Part shown: positions 55,327-64,000 of the stretch, in pieces
How positions within the stretch are numbered: the stretch's first letter is position 1
Layout: each line of letters begins with the position of its first letter
Source of the DNA: Doris montereyensis
Taxonomy: Eukaryota > Mollusca > Gastropoda > Nudibranchia > Dorididae
Assembly (NCBI GenBank): GCA_037039925.1
Contig: JAXRKP010000465.1
Coordinates: 77,501-141,500, forward strand
Direction of reading: 5' to 3'
Length of the DNA: 64,000 nt
Position numbers and translations under genes: made by a program
Notes under the pieces: generated by a model
Database searches by the model: none
What the model was told of the DNA's origin: nothing
Seen by the model: the letters and a program-made list of their open reading frames with translations, nothing else

Positions 55327-56469
55327 ATTATATTGTTGGAAAGTGAATCGGTGTTGGCATATCTTATCAAATGACTTTATCATTAAATTGGCATAAATGA
55401 TTTCTTGTAACTTCTACCCCGTTGTGTACGGAGTACAAGTATGTCAAATTGAAACAACCTAAAAACTGCATTATAAATATCATAATGACAAGAATTTAGT
55501 TTTTTTTAGCAGTCAAGAGTTCTATCATGGTGGCTTACATATTCACTGTCTCTCATTAACCATAACCTCTCAGTATGTCTTTTTTTAATCTGTATAAGTA
55601 TAAAATAATTTATTATATATTATTACAATTATGACTGCCGGTTATACTGGAGGTCATATCCCATGCATTTCTTTCCACTGTGGTGTTACATGCCTAAAGT
55701 ACATGTATATCTCTTTCAATATCATATATCATGAGTTATTTTTTCTTCATTCAAATAACCATAAAAAAACCCCAAGCAGACACAATAAATCCACAAAGAA
55801 AAATGTCAACGATAAGTAATAAAGGTGGAAGGGAGCAGATCACTGCAACGTTAACATCTGCTTGAATATGAAACATACATACAATTCACACTTACATCAA
55901 AAGCAGTAAAAACAGAGGATTGTAATTTGTAAAATAAACAAATAAAAATCATATACACACCATGCAAAGCACACTCAAAGCTTAAATGGTTTTTTTTTAT
56001 GAAAACAAATACACCGATAAATTTTATAAAAATATTAAACCACTGCCAGGATTCAATCAAGACAAATTAAAAAATTAATAAAACAACATTCCAACAAGCT
56101 GAGTTTTGTTTTCTACAAAACAGATTCCATATTTTTAATGTGAAAAAGATGAATCTTTAAATGTGAGAATGAAATAGCAAATTGATAGCAATACATGTAA
56201 TTAATATATAATATAGTTTCATAATGATCACAATTATAAAAACCTTGCTTCACTTTTTTGTTATTCTTTTTATACAATCAGCAAAATCATCATGATCTTT
56301 GAATTTGAATTGTGGTAATCATGACCCTTTGACCCTCACATAGTACAAATATATAATAGTCAATGTACACCTCTATACAGCCCTCGGCAAAAGAATTAAA
56401 CCAAACATATTGTAACGTAATGTAGGACATAAGGTATCTGAACCAGTAAGGAAGGAGATGGGATATATG

Positions 56470-56507
56470 AGTGAGAGAGAGAGAGTGAGAGTGAGAGAGT
56501 GAGAGTA

Positions 56508-56598
<91 letters not shown>
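56470..56598. repeat. (GA)n microsatellite
   Basis: GA with GAGTGA interruptions on the left. A G-run follows at 56617-56627. 56630-57590 is A/T-rich and unassigned. Confidence 0.97.
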
Positions 56599-57591
56599 AC
56601 ATGCAGAGAGGGAGGAGGGGGGGGGGGAGCAAGCCATGCCAGATACTACAAAATTCACAACAAACGGAGTAAAGAAGTTATTAAATCACCTCACCTCTAG
56701 GGTGTCACAGAAATTTTACAAGTACAAGGTAAAAACCTGATCGAGTTAGATAGCGTAGAGGGAGCGGCAAAGATCGCTCGAGCTGTGACGGTGATGTGCC
56801 GTTAGTATAATTAATAGTATAGAGTAAAATTATTGATCTCCAGATTGGATGAAATTGGAATATCAATGCAAAGATGAAAGCAGAATCAAATCTTTTGAGT
56901 CAAATTGTGGAATCATGTCACACACAAAAAAGGTTACCACTTTTGGCAGTTCAACCATGTGTGATGTAATACTCAGTGAAAACTGAGAGCTTGAAAAACA
57001 CCGAAGCCATTTTTTCTCAAAACTTCAAATTTGGAGTACAGCATTATATTACGGTACTCTACACCGTCGATAAATAAGATCAAACTATCAACCAACAAGA
57101 AAAGATCTGATGTATACATCAAGGGTTACTCATCACTATGCTTATTATACTTTAATTCTAATTAATAAAAAATAATAATTTTAAAACAAATTTTTTGTAA
57201 ATTATGATGGCCATGATGATAATACTAAATAACAAACAGCAATAATAAAAAACGATAACGAGATGGATAAACGAATTAATATTATCTAAAAAATCAAGCC
57301 GGCAGCTTTCTGGCTACAAAAAGATTCTACCTACAATGTCATTAACATCAATATAGATATACACTTCAAGGGCGACTCGTGTGAAGAACAATACTAGGGC
57401 ATCATCCATTGGTTGCCTACGTAACAACAGCGGCTAGCTATGATGACAGCGCTACTTTGAGCTATAAATAAATAGAGCATAGTGTTGAGTAATCAAAGTG
57501 CATGCAAGCCAAGTTCCATCCTCCTATTGTGCCAAGGAGGTAACGAAATGAAGCACAACAAACTATGTCCTTAAGATGATAAGCTTCTACT

Positions 57592-57800
57592 ACAGACATA
57601 TTACATAGCTATATGTTAGTGTTACGCAGACAAACATAAGATAAGATAGACATATTACATGGCTATATGTTACGCAGACAAACATAAGATAAGATAGACA
57701 TATTACATAGGTATATGTTACGCAGACAAACATAAGATAAGATAGACATATTACATAGGTATATGTTATGCAGACAAACATAAGATAAGATAGACATATT
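57592..57800. repeat. 48-bp minisatellite, about 4 copies
   Basis: The unit has 'CAGACAAACATAAGATAAGA' and 'TAGACATATTACATAGGTAT' with ATGTTACG. Confidence 0.93.
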
Positions 57801-58224
57801 GGGTGGTGCTCTTTCTTCAGTCTTTACTAGACAGAAAAAGAAAAAGACCAACAAAAAAAGAAGAAGACAATTACATCAATTCCAACAAAACTATTTTACT
57901 ATTAATAATATATTATCAACAAGGTTATATTGATCAGTAAGTACTTATAATGGTAATAAACTGTACAACCTCAATTTGCAACAATCTTATGCAAGCCTTC
58001 CAACTACTACTACTACTACTACTAAGCATTGAGGCAATACCTCCAACAGTGTGACATTGACATTAGAACAACCTTTGTAAGACCTTGCTTAGCTCTGTGA
58101 CAGTGAGGGCCTCATTGAAAACTGTGACTGCACAGCCGGGAGAGGATCCAGGTTTTGGAACCGGGACAGAAAAACTTCACAACGCTACAACATTGACTTT
58201 ATTGGGGGGGGGGGAATCAAGAAT

Positions 58225-58227
<3 letters not shown>

Positions 58228-58277
<50 letters not shown>
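58228..58277. repeat. (GA)n microsatellite beside a reverse SINE C tail
   Basis: About 25 GA units. The following 58290-58385 reads on the minus strand as a family C end, with 'GTCATCACATATG'-like sequence (…CCAGATCACCACATATGATG…). Confidence 0.75.
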
Positions 58278-58280
<3 letters not shown>

Positions 58281-58382
58281 CTGTTGCTTCCATTGAATTC
58301 TAACCAGTACATCATATGTGGTGATCTGGGGTGGATTCAGAAGAAACCGCAGGATGAACGAAAGACATGTGAAAGGACAGAA

Positions 58383-58572
58383 AGATGACCTACATCCGTC
58401 TACTGTCAACCATAGATAAAGATGACCTACATCCGTCTACTGTCAACCATAGAGAAAGATGACCTACATCCATCAACTGTCAACCATAGATAAAGATGAC
58501 CTACATCCGTCAACTGTCAACCATAGAGAAAGATGACCTACATCCGTCAACTGTCAACCATAGAGAAAGATA
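58383..58572. repeat. 44-bp minisatellite, about 4 copies
   Basis: The unit has 'AAAGATGACCTACATCCGTC' and 'AACTGTCAACCATAGAG'. Confidence 0.93.
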
Positions 58573-59020
58573 AAGTGATAAGAGCCAGACATAGAGACTC
58601 TGCCGTCAGCTGCTAGGCTGAAGGGAGAGACGGGGTGATTTAACTGATGATTCCTGCTAGTTAAACAACTGCAAAGTCAATACAAATCAGACCTTGATCA
58701 GACCAACTACAGTGTGTAAAGAAAAACTCAGCGTAACAATGTCACCTTGATATCACATGACTACAGGTACCGGGCACTGCAAATTGTAAAATAATCTCAA
58801 CCACAAGAAGAACTGCTGGACATCAGCTCAGCATCTCATGAAAATGCTGACCAATTTACACAACGTTACATGTTTTCATTCGGCGAGTTAGAGAAGTAAA
58901 CGACAACACGCCGCTCTGTCAACATGAAATCAAGCTGTTCTCTTTCACCAGCCACAGAATAAGAAGAGCCCATAAGCAATAAATATAAATATAATAATAA
59001 TAATAATAATCATAATAATA

Positions 59021-59051
<31 letters not shown>

Positions 59052-59264
59052 TAGTAATAATAAAAATAAAATATTATATAATTAATTCAAATGTCCAAGC
59101 ACAGAAAATATAAAAACGCAACACAGCTGACTATTGACAATGACAATTGACATTGTACAATGGCCTCTGTGCATCTAAGCTTGACGAGATGAAAGAATAA
59201 ATCAAAGGCTATGAGAGCAAAGTAAAGATCCTTCAAGATAGAACAGGACCCAGAGCGGATCCCT

Positions 59265-59510
59265 GTTTCTATGGCGGAAAAGGTGCAACACCTCCTGGAT
59301 AGGACGCTAATATGTCGCAGATTTTTACTCCCAGATAATGCCAGTACCCACTCGCACCAGGGTTGAGTGGGGGAATTCGTGTTCAGTGTTTTTCCCAAGG
59401 AGCACAATTCATCAGACCCTAGCGCACTGCCAGGGTTTGAACCAAGGACACCATGATCCTACGTCAAACAGCTTAATAAACACTAGGCTACCGACATCAC
59501 ACCTATCGTG
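59265..59510 (-). mobile_element. SINE family B, reverse copy
   Basis: On the minus strand: B box 'GGTTCAAACCCTGGCAG', 'CCTTGGGAAAAACACTGAAC', 'GAGTGGGTACTGGCATTATC' and 'CCGCCATAGAAACAGGG'. Its short (AAT)n neighbour lies at about 58995-59065. Confidence 0.75.
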
Positions 59511-61940
59511 TATCAGCGATAATGTTAACAAAATTCACAATACAATAACCAAACGAAGCCATTTTTATAATAGTAATAAAATCATGGGGAATGAGTAAGG
59601 AAATAAAAGAAAAATATGGTTTCTTGTTTTAATAATGTTTTTTTTTTATACTCAGATCTTGCTTTGCTCTCAAACATGCACAACTGCAGGCGAATTTTGA
59701 TCATGAAAAGGGAGGTACACATTCATTTCAACAAACAATTAATGCTCTCGCATGCGATGGAGAAAAATCAAATGAAGGAATAAATAAATAATCAAAGCGT
59801 GAGAGGCATAATGCGTTCATCTACTATGAGTGAAAATACCTAAGACAGGGCTACGGTACCACATGCTCACAACTAACTTACATGTAATTAGGCAAATCAA
59901 AATAGACAAGTCAGTAGTTAGTGGCTTCTGTCACCACTTGTATTTTGCTGTAAATTATGGAAAAAACGCACACATAAAATGTCTCATCTTCTTATTTGTC
60001 ATAGAGCTGTCCCTGGATGAGATTTGACCTCATAAACATTCTATTTTGGGTAAATATCTCAGAAAAAAAACCCAGAACGTTATGTCAAAGTTTAATACTT
60101 TTAAACACTGCATTCAAAATATTATATCGATTTTCCCAATTTTGATTTTTCAAAAAGTATTTCAAAATTTCATCCAAGGGCAGATATGGTTACACAACCC
60201 AAAAAAACTCCCCCAAAACAACGATGGCGGAGCCAATGTCATAGAAATACAAAACAGAACAGTGCAATGCACACCCCAAAACAAATGTTTCAGAAAAAAA
60301 AAATCAACATAATAAGCGATTTGATTAAATAATCATGGTATCCCCATGACCTTTGTAATTAGAGAAATGAAAAATTATACAACAGACCCTAGACAGGAGA
60401 TGCAGTACAGAACAATAAAACACACTTGCAAACACATAATAATATGTGTGTGAATGCTTCATGATCCTGATAACGCAGACAGCAAAACATTCATCAGGCT
60501 ATTCTCAGCATCATACAATCTTCTCTTAATTAAAGGAAAAGAAATACGAAGAACACCACTCTCCCATTCATGCATACCTACACATTTAAGTCAGTCAAAT
60601 TGTGTGTATCTTACTTATAGTGTGACTTCCTGTTTCTGGTTACACTAATGTTGACAGACCTGAGAAAGCATATAATTAAAAAGTAAGGGAACAATCGATT
60701 GAGAAAATATATCGGAGGGATCTGTAGAATTTTGAAATGTAACAAACTGTGCACAGAAACCCCCCCCCCGCCTTAATAAAACAACCCAAAAACAATAAAA
60801 ACAAGAACAAAACCAATTTTTTTTTGTTGGACTTTATAAAATATATTTCACTCTGGCATTTGGCATCCCCCCCCCCTCACCCCGTGTTGGTGTAGGCTCT
60901 AGGCACTCCATTGAAATCCATAACATTAACAACGTGGGGAAGCAGAGCGACAGAGAAAGAAAATATCTAGCCTTCAAAGTCATAATTACACTGAAGGACT
61001 GCTCAGAGGGAGGGGCAAAATAAAGAGATTGGCGGAGGTGGTGGTGGTGGTAGTGGTGGGGGGGAAGGAGGATCACACCGTTCTTGGTTTTAACTGAGAG
61101 AAAGAACAGAGAATAAAACCTACACACATATAAGCCTCCCCAAACATTGAAATAAATTAACCGATTTCATTGTTATTTCTTATTTTACGGTCTGATCAAT
61201 AAGTCTTCTCCAAATTTTGACGATTCAATTAACAGTTTTCAATGAGCCTTTTCACAAAGGGAAATTTCAATTTTGAAATATATGCTATATAATTAGGTGT
61301 GCGTACACTACAAGCATATACTGTATATATTATTATATGTCATAATCATAAAAAAGCTTTTCAAAGAAGTGATTTAATACAAGCATGTTCAATATGACAT
61401 AACACAGTAACACATATGGCAAAAAGTCAATCTGCTCCCTCAAGTTAGGCACCAAAGAAAACCCACGTGTTAAATTGCATCCCATTAAGAGAGAGAAAGA
61501 AACAAGCACCCCCCCCCCCCCCCCCACAGAGACAAACAAGATCATGTAACCCTGTTCATAGATACTCGATAGACCCGGAACAAGACCATACAGACAGGCC
61601 ATGCATTCTTCGTACTTTATCATTTGATCTAATTGCTGGGGGATGGAGTGGGTGTGACACACAGGGTAAACATGGTAGTAGTAGGGAGTGTGTGTTGGAT
61701 GCACGTGTGTGTGTGTGTGTGTGTCAGCTTAATGAGAGGACTGGAGAGTGTGATGGCATCTCAAGACCTCCTTCAGTATTGGTTGGACAAGGTAGGAATT
61801 GCTGTAGGGTACGGCTTAGACTAAAATAATATCTTTTTTGTTTTGTTTTTTGTGCGTGCGTGCATGCGTGTGTGTGTGTGTGTATGTATACATGTAGGTA
61901 GTGAACGAGATGAGGTCGTAAAGTGAACACGATGAAAGCT
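59510..61940. other. A/T-rich stretch, possible 3' UTR or intron of the minus-strand gene
   Basis: No exon recognised on either strand. It holds homopolymer runs, a C-run at 61510-61525 and (TG)n at about 61704-61724. If the exon at 61948-62019 is used, its 3' UTR runs leftward through this stretch. Confidence 0.5.
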
Positions 61941-61947
61941 GAGCTGC

Positions 61948-62019
61948 CTAGCATGCGCATCCTCCTTCCTGCGTCTGTGGTTCCGCTTGGTGCCTGCGGC
62001 TCTATGATGACGTCATGCA
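61948..62019 (-). CDS. Middle RAB6-like terminal coding exon (tail QEGGCAC), frame break
   Basis: On the minus strand a strong acceptor (GCCTCTTCCTTAACCCTGGCCAG) is followed by two bases completing a codon, then HDVIIEPQAPS. One frame over, the sequence reads EPQTQEGGCAC with stop TAG at 61948-61950. The ending matches the RAB6 form EGGCxC, and the block QEGGC is shared at DNA level with the exon at 63736 (TCCTTCCTG on the + strand in both). The exon is 72 bp where the two flanking phases need 71, so one extra base lies near 61984-61990, as an assembly error or a real lesion. Without it, the length nearly equals the two 74-bp sister exons. Confidence 0.45.
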
Positions 62020-63735
62020 CTGGCCAGGGTTAAGGAAGAGGCGAGCAAAACACACAACACTCATACATATAGATATATATAAATTTTTTTAAATATACAT
62101 ATATTTAACAATGAAGGGAGGGGGGAGGGTAAAAGTTATTCGTGAAAGCGAGTCTACGCAAAACCTAAGCATTTCAATGTGCTCAGGGGGATTTACTCTA
62201 AGAGCAGTGCCGCAATCGCATGAAGAGAGACAGATAGCAGAACTTTGCAACATAACACTAGGGAAAGAACCACATATACAACAACAGAGTAATCACACCC
62301 CCCCCCCCCCCCCCCCGGGCGAAACCAATCTGACCATACAATACAAGAAATACTTTCCTAGTAAAGCCATAATAGATACACTACAAATAGTAGATCTGTA
62401 TAAAGTCTAAAGAACATTCTCGACAGAGTCACTGAATCGTTTGGCCTGGAGAGTAAATAGATAAAACGATTCTTACATAAATCTCTATAAAAATTGAGAT
62501 TTTCTCTCTTTTCACTAACTTCAGCTACAGCTATGGAAAAGACAATCTAAAAAGCAATAAATCTCTTCTTTCTTACTTCATCATTGCCCATTTCACCTTT
62601 CGATGCACAGGGTTTATTTACATACCCGAAATGATCTTTCTCCAGGCTGACCTGTCCTGACATTTTTTTTTTTTAATATATAAAAGAAATACGTCTAACT
62701 TCATTGCTCTGAACAATCCCTCCTTCACACCACACCCCCTCCCCCACATTAAAGACCAATGGATTATCAGAAAAGTAAATAAATCCTTTAAACAAGGAGT
62801 GAAATACTCTGCCTAAGTGTGTTCAATCACGTACTTACTATCACTACTACCACTACTACTACTACATTCAACCTATTCCAAGGCAAAGTTTATAAAAGAA
62901 AGCCTAGATCAATGGCATGGAATGGATAGACAAGAAGCAAGCAGGCCTTGTAAATATTGTTCCAACAATGGCAGACATTTGGGGATGGGGGTGGGGTGGA
63001 GTGACAAAATGGGGAACAAATCTAAGAGACGGGGCAGGCGAGGACAAGGAAAAAAATAATACATCGCGTTAAAATAAAAAGTTAATAAATCTTAATAAGC
63101 CTCACACCAAGAGTACATGTGTTAGGTTAAGAATGCAAAAGTAGCGTAGCGTATGAGTACGGTTATAGTAGAAATAAGGTTATAATTATAATGTAGTAGG
63201 AAAATAAAAATAAATAATAAAAAGAGACTACAACAAAAGAACATTGAAATAAAGGGGTGGGTGGGGGTGGGGGAACCAACCAAAGGCAAATGGTTAGTTA
63301 GAAAATCCACCTTCTACAGGTTTGTTATTGAGACTATCACGTTCTCACTCCCTTTCATATATTATAGTTCTTACATACGCAAATCTAAAAAAAAAACAAA
63401 AACTGAAACATGCGTACATAAAACTTTTGAAGACACAATATTATCTGTTGTCAACGAATAACCCTCAATCCTCTTGTCTCTCTGTCTTTCTTCACAGTGA
63501 CACATACACATACACACATCATCTCCTTTCTCCACAAACCTGCACACCATGCGAACCAGTTACATTTGCTACACCACAACACGCCTCATCATCCACCAGA
63601 GGATCCCAAATATTCGTTGTGCGCTCAGAGACGTGAGAACTGAGATGATGCCCAGGTTAAGTAGCGAGATATCAACGGTCACTTGGGAGGCGGCGGAGAA
63701 GGACAGGGCCGGTACGGGGCTCAGACCAGCGTCCG
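62020..63735. other. Probable 3' UTR or intron sequence of the RAB6-like gene
   Basis: No coding exon seen. Reading leftward from the exon at 63736 it would start as 3' UTR. It includes a C-run at about 62289-62305, a (CACTAC)-type run near 62840 and a short reverse copy of a LINE 3' end at about 62625-62680 (minus strand CTGGAGAAAGATCATTTCGG). Confidence 0.5.
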
Positions 63736-63809
63736 TCAACAGCGACAGCCTCCTTCCTGGGGCGGGGCCTCCACGGGGGCCTCTTTCAACTTGACCTCCG
63801 TCACTAGAT
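63736..63809 (-). CDS. RAB6: RAB6-like GTPase, proximal terminal coding exon (tail QEGGCRC)
   Basis: RAB6 is a small GTPase of the Golgi that controls retrograde and exocytic vesicle traffic through effectors such as kinesin and golgin proteins. It is anchored to membranes by geranylgeranyl groups on a C-terminal Cys-x-Cys. On the minus strand a good acceptor (GTCAGCCCTTCCTTGACCAG) is followed by 74 bases: a split codon, probably Asp, then LVTEVKLKEAPVEAPP, QEGGCRC and stop TGA at 63736-63738. Known RAB6 proteins end with an EDM-type stretch, a charged V/I-x-L-K segment and EGGCSC or EGGCAC, so the pattern fits well. Codons here are GC-richer than the flanks. The GTPase domain must lie beyond 64000. 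Small-GTPase identity rests only on this tail. Confidence 0.65.
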
Positions 63810-63889
63810 CTGGTCAAGGAAGGGCTGACACAAACCATTTGAAACAAGCCCATCACCACGCAACAGTTAACAATTAAAGGTTACCTGAT

Positions 63890-63985
63890 TGGATTTTGTT
63901 TCATTGATATCTACCTTATCCACCATATGCGGTGATCCCAGGGTGATTTCAGAGGAAACAGTAAGACAAAAGATAAGGAAAAGGA
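63890..63985 (-). mobile_element. SINE family C, reverse tail in the last RAB6-like intron
   Basis: On the minus strand: 'CCTGGGATCACCGCATATGG' followed by 'TGGATAAGGTAGATATC'. This is the family C ending, about 80 bases upstream of the exon acceptor. Confidence 0.7.
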
Positions 63986-64000
63986 AAGGAAAAAAGGACC

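Noticed and set aside
61724..62020. 98-codon minus-strand frame starting MHDVIIEPQ
   Set aside because: Its first codons coincide with the start of the middle RAB6-like exon, but it then runs past the EGGCAC stop in another frame into TG repeats. It is kept only as the exon call.
63569..63859. 96-codon minus-strand frame across the RAB6-like exon
   Set aside because: It is in a different frame from the QEGGCRC tail, crosses the splice site and ends in low-similarity hydrophobic sequence. The 74-bp exon explains the local GC-rich coding character better.

Overview
This is a window of a large, repeat-rich animal nuclear genome, about 60-65% A+T. Split genes with GT-AG introns, SINEs, degenerate LINEs and very long (CT)n, (GA)n, (TAA)n and (TA)n tracts make it eukaryotic. 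The intron-rich dyskerin gene and the repeat style suggest an invertebrate, perhaps a mollusc; that placement is inference. Most long reading frames here are microsatellite or minisatellite artefacts.

Two genes are supported. The first is a complete dyskerin (DKC1) gene on the + strand, 14 coding exons from 13107 to 29352. It encodes the pseudouridine synthase of H/ACA snoRNPs, about 498 residues with catalytic Asp near residue 122. Its splice phases agree throughout, but the sequence as given breaks frame once in exon 6 and twice in exon 14. Introns 9 and 11 hold four related elements with H/ACA snoRNA architecture. The second gene lies on the - strand at the right edge. Only terminal coding exons are visible, and they read as C-termini of a RAB6-type small GTPase ending in Cys-x-Cys prenylation signals. 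There appear to be three interchangeable versions, at 63736-63809, 61948-62019 and 43258-43331, sharing splice phase and nearly the same length. The two genes converge tail to tail.

Layout: 1-12.9 kb is retroelement debris (a SINE-head satellite, four LINE fragments, SINEs) and simple repeats. 12.9-29.8 kb is the DKC1 promoter, gene and 3' UTR, with introns full of minisatellites, SINEs and one clean MITE insertion. 29.8-43 kb is a SINE cluster, a fold-back element, minisatellites and long GA/TA tracts. 43.3 kb holds the distal RAB6-like exon, followed by an inverted SINE pair and an internally deleted LINE. 45.8-53.6 kb is one nearly continuous composite satellite split by a SINE. 53.7-64 kb is A/T-rich sequence with further tandem repeats and the two proximal RAB6-like exons.

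Functional link: dyskerin binds H/ACA guide RNAs, and this locus appears to carry both the protein and a family of such guides in its own introns. The RAB6-like exons would give one GTPase alternative prenylated tails. Both readings rest on motifs, phases and folding done by eye, with no database search.
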